Below, piece by piece: positions 1 through 6,501 of a DNA stretch of 33,926 bases (its first letter is position 1; the number at the start of each line of letters is the position of its first letter). The stretch lies in IMG/VR virus record IMGVR_UViG_3300037882_000458, positions 1 to 33,926 of that record. One strand, 5' to 3'. This stretch comes from a virus. The position numbers and the translations under genes are program-made. The notes under the pieces were generated by a model. The model saw only the letters and a list, made by a program, of their open reading frames with translations. It ran no database searches and was not told the origin of the DNA.

Positions 1-81
1 TGGGCGTATAATCAATGCAAATTTAAAAAACTAATTCACAGCACAATGCAGTTTGGAGAGTTCTATGCAAAATACGGTTAA
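1..81 (+). CDS. C-terminal end of an upstream gene (partial)
   Basis: Frame 1 is open from the window edge to a TAA at 79-81, while the other two plus frames close within the first 33 bases. The visible 26 residues end in FGEFYAKYG. The stop overlaps the start of the next gene by 17 bases, in keeping with the tight packing seen downstream. The family cannot be recognised from so short a tail. It contains a TATAAT string at 7-12 that is probably just coding sequence. Confidence 0.45.
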   Translation, partial: WAYNQCKFKKLIHSTMQFGEFYAKYG

Positions 82-241
82 GGAAGGTTATTATGTTTTC
101 TCAACATTATTATGTGAGGAAGGAATCAATGAGGCTAAAGAATATATTAGCAGTATGAAATTAACGCATGACGATGTTAAGATTGTCAGTTCTGATGGTA
201 TGGTTAGCGTTAAAACGATAAGGGAGATTGATCTTGGCTAA
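65..241 (+). CDS. Small hypothetical protein
   Basis: Encodes 58 residues starting MQNTVKEGYYVF. I chose ATG 65 because GGAGAG lies 4 bases upstream at 55-60; an in-frame TTG at 53 has no ribosome site. The protein is mixed charged/hydrophobic, without Cys pairs or membrane segments, and I do not recognise its family. Its stop overlaps the start of the VRR-NUC gene, so it is probably translated with the recombination block. Confidence 0.6.
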   Translation: MQNTVKEGYYVFSTLLCEEGINEAKEYISSMKLTHDDVKIVSSDGMVSVKTIREIDLG

Positions 242-593
242 GCAGGGTGAGACGAACGTATGGAAGCAATTACAACTTGATGCGTCACCATTAGGCTATA
301 GATTGCATAGGAACCAGCGCTATAAAGGGCAGACAATTAAGGGCGCATGGGTTGATTGTGGTGTCGGTGGTGATGGCGGTTCAGATTTAATAGGTTATCG
401 GATATTAACCGTTACGCCAGAGATGGTTGGGAAAAAGATAGCTCAATTTGTAGCGCAAGAAACAAAGGTTAAGGATAAAAAAGGTAGCGCAGAACAAGAG
501 CGTTTCTTAAATAGGATTAGATTAGATGGTGGATTAGCTTGTGTGTCACGATCAATTAATGATTTACTTGAGGAGGAAAAACGATGGCTATAA
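234..593 (+). CDS. VRR-NUC domain nuclease
   Basis: A 119-residue stand-alone VRR-NUC nuclease, a PD-(D/E)XK-fold family that in phages acts on branched DNA such as Holliday junctions and replication or packaging intermediates. Seen in the protein: GSDLIG at residues 49-54 with the metal-binding Asp51, QETK at 75-78 supplying Glu76 and Lys78, Gln88 in the following helix, and a terminal DGGLACVSRS segment that matches the family's C-terminal strand. Length is typical for phage versions. TTG 234 is the likely start because AGGGAG at 221-226 is well spaced from it; the TTG at 228 is too close. The start overlaps the previous stop and the end overlaps the YqaJ gene, so the two nucleases are probably coupled. 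Confidence 0.85.
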   Translation: MAKQGETNVWKQLQLDASPLGYRLHRNQRYKGQTIKGAWVDCGVGGDGGSDLIGYRILTVTPEMVGKKIAQFVAQETKVKDKKGSAEQERFLNRIRLDGGLACVSRSINDLLEEEKRWL

Positions 594-1303
594 AAATATA
601 TAAAGATTTAGAGCAGGGGACGCAAGAATGGCTCGATGCTAGATGTGGGTTACTGACCGCTTCTGAAATGAAGCACGCGCTAAGTAAGAAAACCGATAAG
701 AAAACAGGCGAGGTTACTTATAAGGTGCCAGATGATGATAAAAGCTGGTCGCACGTTTATGAATTGGCAGCGCAACGATTAACAAAATATGTCGAGCCGT
801 CATATATCGGCAGTGATATGTTACGCGGTAAAGTCGATGAGGTTATTGCTCGCGATATTTATTCAGAAAAATACGCGCCAGTTAAGGAAGTTGGATTTAT
901 TACAAACGATAAATGGGGGTTTACTCTTGGATATTCACCTGATGGATTAGTCGGTGATGATGGCCTTATTGAAATTAAATCTCGCAAACAGAAATTACAA
1001 CTACAGACTATTATTGAGAATCAAACGCCAGAAGAACATTATATTCAAACACAAATGGGTCTTTTAGTATCAGAAAGACAGTGGATTGATTACTTATCAT
1101 ATTGTGGCGGTATGTTAATGACAGCAATTCGCGTGCTTCCTGATCCATTTGTAATGAAAGCTATTGAAGATTCATGTTTTGCGTTTGAAGAAAAAATAAA
1201 GGTTATAATGAATAATTACTATGATAGGATTATGGGGACAGATGTTCGCTTAGTCCCTACTGAGCGTATAATTCACATTGATAATGACATGGACATAGAT
1301 TAA
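584..1303 (+). CDS. YqaJ/lambda-exonuclease-type viral recombinase nuclease
   Basis: A 239-residue 5'-3' exonuclease of the YqaJ family, the phage enzyme that resects double-strand ends for single-strand annealing recombination. Visible features are QEWLDAR near residue 14, LTASEM at 24-29, the helix with E86 (GKVDEVIARDIY), the core SPDGL then GLIEIKS with Asp120, Glu130 and Lys132 as the metal and catalytic residues, and HYIQTQM at 152-158. All essential residues are present and length is normal. ATG 584 follows GAGGAGG with good spacing and overlaps the VRR-NUC stop by 10 bases. The next gene is the expected position of its ssDNA-binding partner. Confidence 0.93.
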   Translation: MAIKIYKDLEQGTQEWLDARCGLLTASEMKHALSKKTDKKTGEVTYKVPDDDKSWSHVYELAAQRLTKYVEPSYIGSDMLRGKVDEVIARDIYSEKYAPVKEVGFITNDKWGFTLGYSPDGLVGDDGLIEIKSRKQKLQLQTIIENQTPEEHYIQTQMGLLVSERQWIDYLSYCGGMLMTAIRVLPDPFVMKAIEDSCFAFEEKIKVIMNNYYDRIMGTDVRLVPTERIIHIDNDMDID

Positions 1304-1313
1304 GGAGAATAAA

Positions 1314-1907
1314 ATGGTAGATATTTCAGATACAACATTAGCTAAATCAGATCAATTAAATGCGGATGACTTAATTGGTGGATCAATCACAGTTAAAATA
1401 ACGAAAGTAACGAAAGATAAGGGCAAAGATCAGCCTATTACGATTAACTTTGAAGGCGATAATGGTAAGCCTTGGAAACCGTCAAAGGGTATGCGCCGTG
1501 TGCTTATTGCTTTGTGGGGTAAAGACTCTGATAACTATTTGGGTAAAACTGTTACGCTTTTCAGAAATCCAGAAGTTAAATGGGCTGGACAGGCTGTTGG
1601 TGGTATTCAGATCAGCCATGCTTCAAACATATCCAGCGATATGACATTCTCACTTACAATCGCAAAAAGCGTGAAGAAACCATATACGGTTAAATCATTA
1701 GGTGGCGAGCCTGTTAAGGCTAAAGTGGTTAAAAAAGAAGAAGTTGTTAAGGATGACAAATTCGAATCATTGAAAACTGCTGGTTATGAAGCTGCCGCTA
1801 ATGGATACGATGCGTTTGTCGCGTGGGGTAAATCATTGTCAACTGATGACAGGGCTATTATTCAATCAGAATTACCTGCAATGACGAGAAAAGCAAATGG
1901 AGAATGA
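1314..1907 (+). CDS. Probable ssDNA-binding/recombination partner protein
   Basis: A 197-residue protein that I do not assign to a named family by sequence. Residues 20-125 are rich in beta strands with many Lys/Asp (for example GGSITVKITKV and GKTVTLFRNPEVKW), as in OB-fold ssDNA-binding proteins. The C-terminal 45 residues (KTAGYEAAANGYDAFVAWG onwards) have the alternating Ala-Gly/Trp pattern often seen at the end of phage annealing and SSB proteins. It lies 10 bases after the YqaJ exonuclease with a GGAG ribosome site. The role is inferred from position and composition; a RecT-like annealase was considered but its motifs are not visible. Confidence 0.55.
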   Translation: MVDISDTTLAKSDQLNADDLIGGSITVKITKVTKDKGKDQPITINFEGDNGKPWKPSKGMRRVLIALWGKDSDNYLGKTVTLFRNPEVKWAGQAVGGIQISHASNISSDMTFSLTIAKSVKKPYTVKSLGGEPVKAKVVKKEEVVKDDKFESLKTAGYEAAANGYDAFVAWGKSLSTDDRAIIQSELPAMTRKANGE

Positions 1908-2091
1908 TCGGACGCTAAAAGATCAACTTAAATCGCTACTTATTGCGGCGACTACAAGCTCTGGTCATACATACAAGCAGGAAATAATCAGCGCATTTAA
2001 CAGTCCACCAGATGTTACTTCTAGGCTACTTAATGAGGTAATTGAGGAGTGTGGCTACAGAGTTAAATACGACAAGGTGTGGAGGTTTTAA
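1897..2091 (+). CDS. Small hypothetical protein
   Basis: Encodes 64 residues, mostly helical (MENDRTLKDQLKSLLIA), ending in RVKYDKVWRF. It overlaps the preceding gene by 11 bases and its stop forms TAATG with the methyltransferase start, so it is surely translated. The helical N-terminus with a C-terminal beta pair could be a small winged helix, but no family is recognised. Confidence 0.65.
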   Translation: MENDRTLKDQLKSLLIAATTSSGHTYKQEIISAFNSPPDVTSRLLNEVIEECGYRVKYDKVWRF

Positions 2092-2606
2092 TGGGAAAGC
2101 GAAGTAATTTTGAACGCAGGGAGCGTGATTTTTATCCTACGCCAGAAAGTGCGGTGTTGCCTCTATTACCCCATTTAGAGACTAACACACGTTTTTCAGA
2201 ACCATGCGCAGGTGATGGCGCATTGATTCGGCATTTAGAAAAACACGGTCATTTTAAATATTGGGCAAGTGATATTGAGCCGCAAGCTGAATTTATTATG
2301 CGGTGCGATGCAATGATACTTACTTTACCGCTACAACGATCTGATTGCGTGATTACCAACCCACCTTGGGATAGACACGTATTGCACCCAATGATTGAGC
2401 ATTTTAGAAAACAAACCGATACATGGCTATTATTTGATGCCGATTGGTGGCATACGAAACAAGCTAGACCATTTAAACCATATTGTGCAAAGGTCGTTAG
2501 CGTAGGGCGCGTTAAATGGATTGAAGGTAGTAAATCAACTGGTAAAGATAACTGCGCATGGTATTTATTTGTAAAAGAGCCTGTTGAATTTACTAAACTA
2601 TATTAA
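2091..2606 (+). CDS. Adenine-type DNA methyltransferase (phage, short)
   Basis: A 171-residue SAM-dependent methyltransferase of the kind phages use to modify DNA at adenine N6. Seen: DFYPTPESAV at 13-22, the SAM-binding motif I EPCAGDGAL at 37-45, an acidic strand end at Asp61, and the catalytic motif IV NPPW at 90-93. There is no room for a separate target-recognition domain, so site specificity is unknown. ATG 2091 follows GGAGG at 2081-2085; an in-frame GTG at 2079 is less likely. No partner restriction enzyme is nearby, which fits self-protection or a regulatory mark. Many phage relatives are annotated only as methyltransferase. Confidence 0.82.
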   Translation: MGKRSNFERRERDFYPTPESAVLPLLPHLETNTRFSEPCAGDGALIRHLEKHGHFKYWASDIEPQAEFIMRCDAMILTLPLQRSDCVITNPPWDRHVLHPMIEHFRKQTDTWLLFDADWWHTKQARPFKPYCAKVVSVGRVKWIEGSKSTGKDNCAWYLFVKEPVEFTKLY

Positions 2607-2616
2607 GGGGATTGAA

Positions 2617-2964
2617 ATGACAAACGTAATTGAATTTAAACCAAGAAAAAAAACATTATCGGAGCAAGAAGAAAAATTTGAAGAAGTTTGGAGCAAAATT
2701 GCGCGTGTTTACGAAGCGCACAAACATTTTAATGAAACGGGAAAATGTGGATATTGCAATAGTGAAAACATAGCTTTAACAGGAAATCCCTGTTATTACG
2801 CGCATTGTAATGATTGTAATCATATAACTGGTGACGACCCAAATTTGCATACAGTTGCAAATATATATCCATACAATAAGGTTGATTCGTTTGAAAAAGA
2901 TGAAATTATGATTGTTTTGTTAGGAATTTTTGCCGCCATGCTCGTTTTTATCATTTTAAGCTAG
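2617..2964 (+). CDS. Zinc-ribbon protein with C-terminal membrane anchor
   Basis: 115 residues starting MTNVIEFKPRKK. I chose ATG 2617 behind AAGGGG rather than upstream in-frame codons. A charged N-terminal helix (about residues 13-37) is followed by two Cys pairs (CGYCNSEN and CNDCNH), a likely zinc ribbon, and residues 97-115 form one strongly hydrophobic segment ending the protein. The expected topology is a cytoplasmic zinc domain held at the inner membrane by a tail anchor. No family is recognised. It lies 8 bases before the GcrA-like gene. Confidence 0.65.
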   Translation: MTNVIEFKPRKKTLSEQEEKFEEVWSKIARVYEAHKHFNETGKCGYCNSENIALTGNPCYYAHCNDCNHITGDDPNLHTVANIYPYNKVDSFEKDEIMIVLLGIFAAMLVFIILS

Positions 2965-2972
2965 GATATATC

Positions 2973-3443
2973 ATGACAAACTTGGACATTCGCATTGGCG
3001 ATATAATTAACACCATATCATTAGTAGATGGAAAAGAACAGAAAATAAAAGTCATGCACATATATGAAGGTGGTAAAATAATAACAAACCTATGGACAAA
3101 AGCCGAGGATAAATTCCTCCTAGACGCATCCGCAAACGGCATGACAGCACACGACATAGCGCATAAATTAAAGCGGTCTGTGGCATCTGTGTGGACGCGC
3201 AGAGGGCGATTGAAGAAAATGGCGAATCAACCCGATGCGCCGATAAATAAAGCAGAGAAAATAAACGCTAATATCACCCCACAATACAACTACGAACGCC
3301 CCGCAAATACCTATGATTTGACGGAATTAACCCTGAATATGTGCCGTTTCCCGCTAACAGACACCCTGCCTTATTACTTTTGCGGGAAGAAAATCCACCG
3401 TGGCGCGTATTGTGAAGAATGTGCAAAAAAATGTTATAAATAG
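2973..3443 (+). CDS. GcrA-like cell-cycle regulator homologue
   Basis: A 156-residue protein with the two hallmarks of GcrA: an N-terminal helix-turn-helix WTKAEDKFLL...VASVWTRRGRL (residues 41-80) and a C-terminal Cys-rich segment CRFPLTD (124-130), FCG (136-138) and YCEEC (146-150). In Alphaproteobacteria GcrA binds sigma70-RNA polymerase through the C-terminal part and promoters bearing methylated GANTC through the HTH. Odd features are about 38 extra residues before the HTH and a Cys where the host family usually has a His in the last metal-binding pair. It is probably a phage tool to redirect host transcription; that is inference. It is the last gene before promoter P1. Confidence 0.8.
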   Translation: MTNLDIRIGDIINTISLVDGKEQKIKVMHIYEGGKIITNLWTKAEDKFLLDASANGMTAHDIAHKLKRSVASVWTRRGRLKKMANQPDAPINKAEKINANITPQYNYERPANTYDLTELTLNMCRFPLTDTLPYYFCGKKIHRGAYCEECAKKCYK

Positions 3444-3445
3444 TG

Positions 3446-3473
3446 TTGACATGGTTTCTGAATAGTGTACAAT
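3446..3473 (+). promoter_or_regulatory. Early promoter P1 (sigma70 type)
   Basis: TTGACA at 3446-3451 is a perfect -35 box, separated by 16 bases from TACAAT at 3468-3473. It lies just after the GcrA-like stop and before a 23-base leader with AAGGAG preceding the ATG at 3496. The same arrangement recurs at 6450. Confidence 0.8.
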
Positions 3474-3482
3474 GTTCACTAT
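3462..3482 (+). promoter_or_regulatory. Operator O1 over the -10 box of P1
   Basis: A 21-bp palindrome with arms ATAGTGTACA and TGTTCACTAT around a central A, with only one mismatched pair. It covers the -10 box and the start-site region, where a bound repressor would block RNA polymerase. An 18-base core is identical in O2. The likely binder is the HTH protein at 6218-6466, by inference. Confidence 0.75.
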
Positions 3483-3495
3483 AAGGAGAATAGAC

Positions 3496-3636
3496 ATGAT
3501 AATCAACGCACAAATCAAACGCGATTACCCGATACAGGTATTCGACACACTTAGTTTTAGATTTAGACCATACGAGTTTTTTCGCACAATCGAGAGATGC
3601 GCGGACTACGTTAATGACAATGGGGGTGTGAGATGA
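3496..3636 (+). CDS. Small protein, first gene of the P1 operon
   Basis: 46 residues (MIINAQIKRDYPIQVF...), with AAGGAG at 3483-3488 and a stop that overlaps the next ATG as ATGA. Rather basic and aromatic; no family recognised. As the first gene after an operator-controlled promoter it would be among the earliest made products, the position where phages often place host-takeover or anti-defence proteins. Confidence 0.65.
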   Translation: MIINAQIKRDYPIQVFDTLSFRFRPYEFFRTIERCADYVNDNGGVR

Positions 3637-4001
3637 TTGATTTTTTAATCTCTGCACTTATCATTGGATTGCTATTTTTCTTTTTTGGTGACGTTGAATT
3701 ATTTGAAAAAGATAAGCCAGAAAATAGATTGTCAAATTGTAGAACTTGCGGACGTTGTGGCTCAACTTGTAGAGAGTGGCGTTATTACAAAAAAGAGCCA
3801 TATATGGTTTATTGCACAAATGTAGGGTGTAAAAACTATGTAGATGCTAAATCAGAATTTGCATGGGACGCTAATTATAAAAAAGATATTGAATGGGCTG
3901 TAAAAGTTGCAAATAACGATGATTTTATGAGTGCGGCTAAAAATTATATTTCACAAGAAGAGTATGACTACCTAAACTCATTAAGAAAAAAGGGGCAATA
4001 A
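3633..4001 (+). CDS. Membrane-anchored zinc-ribbon protein
   Basis: 122 residues. Residues 3-19 are a hydrophobic segment (FLISALIIGLLFFFF) followed by acidic residues, giving an N-terminal membrane anchor. Residues 36-66 hold CRTCGRCGSTC and a CTNVGC pair, which resemble a zinc ribbon. The rest is charged and helical. Not recognised as a named family. It overlaps the previous gene as ATGA. Confidence 0.65.
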   Translation: MIDFLISALIIGLLFFFFGDVELFEKDKPENRLSNCRTCGRCGSTCREWRYYKKEPYMVYCTNVGCKNYVDAKSEFAWDANYKKDIEWAVKVANNDDFMSAAKNYISQEEYDYLNSLRKKGQ

Positions 4002-4002
4002 A

Positions 4003-4236
4003 ATGACATTCGACCTAACACAACACCTAATTAATCAATCTGGAACAATGTACTGCGTTTATGATGATGACCGCTTTATTAAGGCGTTTGACACACGTAA
4101 AGAAGCCGAAAGCCTATACTGGATGCTTGTCGCTGATTATGACGGCACTTGCACTGATACCGACCATGAAACTGGCGGATGTGTAATGGATTACAGACCG
4201 CATGAATATATAATCGTAGAGGAGTTAGAAGAATGA
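4003..4236 (+). CDS. Small acidic hypothetical protein
   Basis: 77 residues with many Asp/Glu and Tyr (MYCVYDDDRFIKAF, DTRKEAESLYW) and an acidic C-terminus IIVEELEE. GGGG lies just before the start. Its end overlaps the next ATG as ATGA. A small acidic phage protein of this kind could be a DNA mimic, but nothing in the sequence proves it; function unknown. Confidence 0.65.
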   Translation: MTFDLTQHLINQSGTMYCVYDDDRFIKAFDTRKEAESLYWMLVADYDGTCTDTDHETGGCVMDYRPHEYIIVEELEE

Positions 4237-4448
4237 AAGCATTTCCAGTTGTAGCACACAATAGTGTTTATAGCAGTGGTATGGATTTACGCGACTGGTT
4301 TGCAGGTATGGCTTTGCAAGGGATGCACGCATCTATAACAGATGCGAGTGCTTGGCCTAGTAAAGAAGGTTTATTTAATATGGCTCAAGTTGCCTATATA
4401 CAAGCAGACGCAATGATGAAAGCTAGAGAGAAGCAAAGCAATGGATAA
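4233..4448 (+). CDS. Conserved small phage protein
   Basis: 71 residues with the pattern LRDWFAGMALQGM and a C-terminal MAQVAYIQADAMMKARE. This matches a widespread small phage/prophage protein type with RDxFA...M and A...ADAM.K.R, for which no function is established. It lies inside a run of overlapping genes. Confidence 0.75.
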   Translation: MKAFPVVAHNSVYSSGMDLRDWFAGMALQGMHASITDASAWPSKEGLFNMAQVAYIQADAMMKAREKQSNG

Positions 4449-4746
4449 CAAGGAAGCGATTGAAATTATGACTGAAATGATTGGGGACGGTAGCTTAAAT
4501 AATAAGGAAATACTAGCCCTATCCCACGCCATAGAGGTTATGAAGGCGAGTGAGTGGCAACCGATTAAGAGTGCTCCTAAAATTGATTGGGAATTTATTG
4601 CAATTTACGATGGGAAAAAGCCAGCAATAGGATTTTGGGAAGAAGAATCTAAGTCATGGCGATACTGGTATGAATGTTGCGCTTATGCTCCAAAGGCAGA
4701 GCCACTAAAATGGAAACCACTACAACCACCAAAGGAAGGTGAATGA
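4441..4746 (+). CDS. Conserved phage protein with WQPIKSAPK motif (DUF551-like)
   Basis: 101 residues. The N-terminal 35 are a helical region, then WQPIKSAPK starts a domain seen in many phage and prophage proteins (Trp-x-Pro-Ile...Ala-Pro, aromatic middle, terminal WKPLQPP). The domain's function is not known. It overlaps the previous gene by 8 bases. Confidence 0.7.
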   Translation: MDNKEAIEIMTEMIGDGSLNNKEILALSHAIEVMKASEWQPIKSAPKIDWEFIAIYDGKKPAIGFWEEESKSWRYWYECCAYAPKAEPLKWKPLQPPKEGE

Positions 4747-4904
4747 TGCCATTTATATTAATGATACTTTTTTCCGTAATGATTGGATGCTCATCTGTAG
4801 TTTCAACCGCTTCATATAATTACTGTATAGGTAATTCACAAACTGTTGATATTGCTAAGCAATGCCAAGGGGATGAATCTTTACAAGACGGAGATAAAAA
4901 ATGA
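4743..4904 (+). CDS. Small predicted lipoprotein
   Basis: 53 residues starting MMPFILMILFSV. A hydrophobic signal is followed by the lipobox VMIGC, so processing before Cys16 would give a mature lipid-anchored peptide of about 38 residues with two further Cys. Its start overlaps the previous stop as ATGATGA and its end overlaps the next ATG as ATGA. A phage lipoprotein made early might act in superinfection exclusion, but that is a guess from type and position only. Confidence 0.65.
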   Translation: MMPFILMILFSVMIGCSSVVSTASYNYCIGNSQTVDIAKQCQGDESLQDGDKK

Positions 4905-5074
4905 AACTAGAAATGACAGACACATGCGGCGATTTAACTATCACCATATCAGAGAACGAAATCAATATGGCGCGCAATGGCAGTCACTTTGATTTATACT
5001 TTGAAGAAATTGATATGTTAAGGGTTATGATTGAACGCTACAAATCATCATTAAAAGAAGCGCATGGGGGGTAG
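4901..5074 (+). CDS. Small hypothetical protein
   Basis: 57 residues (MKLEMTDTCGDLTITISE...). Beta-rich N-terminus, then a helix FEEIDMLRVMIERYKSSLKE. It starts inside the previous stop (ATGA) and its end touches the next gene. No family recognised. Confidence 0.65.
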   Translation: MKLEMTDTCGDLTITISENEINMARNGSHFDLYFEEIDMLRVMIERYKSSLKEAHGG

Positions 5075-5075
5075 G

Positions 5076-5312
5076 ATGAAACTGATTTACAATGGTGAAT
5101 ACGACTATCTCGATTTATGCCCAGAGGTTATTCAATTATTTGAGGATAAACTTGTTGAGGGGAATTATCCAAGGGCGCGGTATGGTTCGGCAAGAAACGC
5201 AATGGCAATTGTCATCACGGGAAAGACTTATGCGGCTTATTGTAGAATACACCAGCTTTACAGTAAAAACGAAATTGTAGGTTACTCGATAACCATTAAG
5301 GATTACGAATGA
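5076..5312 (+). CDS. Small hypothetical protein
   Basis: 78 residues from ATG 5076, which has a GGGGGG run 4 bases upstream; an in-frame ATG at 5064 would lie before that run and is less likely. Tyr-rich N-terminus (YNGEYDYLDL), then a basic region RARYGSARNAM and beta strands. No family recognised. Confidence 0.65.
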   Translation: MKLIYNGEYDYLDLCPEVIQLFEDKLVEGNYPRARYGSARNAMAIVITGKTYAAYCRIHQLYSKNEIVGYSITIKDYE

Positions 5313-5422
5313 AAACACTACTATACGCAACACTAATAATCGCATTTTTTCTAGGTCTATGCTGGCTGTCATCGCTTTCATGCGTGGCGGCAGGGGTTGA
5401 TAAGGGGGTATGTGGGTTATGA
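5309..5422 (+). CDS. Small membrane or lipoprotein-like peptide
   Basis: 37 residues; residues 4-21 (LLYATLIIAFFLGLCWLSS) are hydrophobic and are followed by LSSLSC, which could be a weak lipobox. Starts and ends in ATGA overlaps with its neighbours. Function unknown. Confidence 0.55.
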   Translation: MKTLLYATLIIAFFLGLCWLSSLSCVAAGVDKGVCGL

Positions 5423-6036
5423 AGAAAACCATACTCCACTTATGCGCGGACATTGGTAGCGATTCAAAGCCATATCAGGACGACCCAGAATATGATGTTA
5501 TTCTAATTGGCAAAGATATTGGCGTTGAGAATTATAATCCACCAGAAAATGTATGTGGCGTAATTGCAAACCCACCATGTACTGAATTTTCAACCGCAAG
5601 GGCTAATGGTAAAGCGCGATTAAATGACGATGGTATGTTTTTAGTAAACCATTGCCAGCGCATTATATTGGCTTGTAATCCTAAATTTTGGGTGATTGAA
5701 AATCCTGCTCGTGGTCGTTTACGTGATTTTATGGGTGCGCCGCAGTTTGAATATGAGCCTTGGTGGTACGGTAGCCCTTGGACGAAAAGAACTGCGCTAT
5801 GGGGTAAATTTAACATTCCTACGCCTAAATATAATAACTGGTCGCTTGTGCCAAAGAATGACAATTTATACGTGCGTCCGACTAGGGGAAAACCATCACT
5901 TGCATTTTTACACAAAAGCGCAATTAAGCATATTGATGAGTTTCAATGTTTTTCTGACAGAATACATGACGATATGTCGTTTCGGTCATTGTGCAGCCAG
6001 AATTTTGCAAAAGCATTTTATGAGGTAAACAAATGA
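5419..6036 (+). CDS. Cytosine-C5-type DNA methyltransferase (short phage form)
   Basis: 205 residues with the C5-methyltransferase catalytic motif IV NPPCTEFS at 51-58 (nucleophile Cys54) and motif VI WVIENPARG at 91-99 (Glu94). The N-terminus (ILHLCADIGSDSKPY) is an unusual motif I, and there is no large target-recognition domain, so it is much shorter than Dcm (about 470 residues). Similar short forms are common in phages. ATG 5419 overlaps the previous stop as ATGA; ATG 5410 is an alternative. With the gene at 2091 it gives the phage two different DNA methyltransferases without a restriction partner. Confidence 0.8.
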   Translation: MKKTILHLCADIGSDSKPYQDDPEYDVILIGKDIGVENYNPPENVCGVIANPPCTEFSTARANGKARLNDDGMFLVNHCQRIILACNPKFWVIENPARGRLRDFMGAPQFEYEPWWYGSPWTKRTALWGKFNIPTPKYNNWSLVPKNDNLYVRPTRGKPSLAFLHKSAIKHIDEFQCFSDRIHDDMSFRSLCSQNFAKAFYEVNK

Positions 6037-6218
6037 GTGATGAACATGACCCACAATGTCCGCTTTATAAATTTTATTATGAAATAGGAAGCGGTCACGA
6101 AATACCAAACTGCACTTGCAATAATGAATTTATATGGATTCAATTTGCGGAAAACAACAACATTAGAAAATGGTCAAGATTGCCGTTTGCTGGTGGCAAT
6201 ATGTATAGGAGAGTTTAA
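6033..6218 (+). CDS. Small Cys-containing hypothetical protein
   Basis: 61 residues with Cys9 and a NCTCNN pair near residue 28, possibly metal-binding, and a basic C-terminus IRKWSRLPFAGG. ATGA overlap before, one-base overlap after. No family recognised. Confidence 0.65.
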   Translation: MSDEHDPQCPLYKFYYEIGSGHEIPNCTCNNEFIWIQFAENNNIRKWSRLPFAGGNMYRRV

Positions 6219-6466
6219 TGACACCAAAGCAATACGAGGCGCGATTAAAGAAAACGGGCTATAGTGTCGAATACGTGGCAACTAGAATTGAGGATGTAAG
6301 CGAAAGAACATTATACCATTGGTTTAGTGGTCGGACTAAAAACCCCGATATGACACCATTGGGTATTTGGCTTGATAATATAGAAAAAGGCAGGGATGTG
6401 TATGTTGGCAAGCGAATAGAATATTTTATAGCCAGTAGTAAAAAAGCTATTGACAGACGGAAATAA
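6218..6466 (+). CDS. Small HTH regulator, candidate repressor of P1 and P2
   Basis: 82 residues. Residues 8-40 form a helix-turn-helix of the phage/XRE kind (LKKTGYSVEYVATRIEDVS, then ERTLYHWFSGRT with the recognition helix near 29-40), followed by a helical tail rich in Lys/Arg. It is the last gene of the operon read from P1, and its final codons overlap the -35 box of P2. Both promoters carry the same palindromic operator, so the simplest model is an autorepressor that also controls the next operon. The size and arrangement recall Aca regulators of anti-CRISPR operons, but no sequence identity to a named Aca is claimed. Confidence 0.72.
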   Translation: MTPKQYEARLKKTGYSVEYVATRIEDVSERTLYHWFSGRTKNPDMTPLGIWLDNIEKGRDVYVGKRIEYFIASSKKAIDRRK

Positions 6467-6477
6467 TACTGTACAAT
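6450..6477 (+). promoter_or_regulatory. Early promoter P2 (sigma70 type)
   Basis: TTGACA at 6450-6455, a 16-base spacer and TACAAT at 6472-6477 repeat the exact geometry of P1. The -35 box overlaps the end of the HTH gene. AGGAAGG follows and ATG comes at 6502. Confidence 0.8.
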
Positions 6478-6486
6478 GTTCACTAT
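6466..6486 (+). promoter_or_regulatory. Operator O2 over the -10 box of P2
   Basis: Left arm ATACTGTACA, right arm TGTTCACTAT: the same palindrome as O1 with one extra mismatch (C instead of G at arm position 4). The 18 bases from TGTACAATG to CACTATA are identical at 3466-3483 and 6470-6487. Confidence 0.73.
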
Positions 6487-6501
6487 AGGAAGGAAATTAA
6501 C

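Noticed and set aside
7-12. TATAAT at the window edge
   Set aside because: The -35 region is outside the window and the bases fit the partial gene's codons.
3274-3657. 127-codon minus-strand frame
   Set aside because: Runs against the GcrA-like gene, promoter P1 and the small gene after it, without ribosome site.
5532-5915. 127-codon minus-strand frame
   Set aside because: Lies fully inside the cytosine methyltransferase gene, which has clear motifs.
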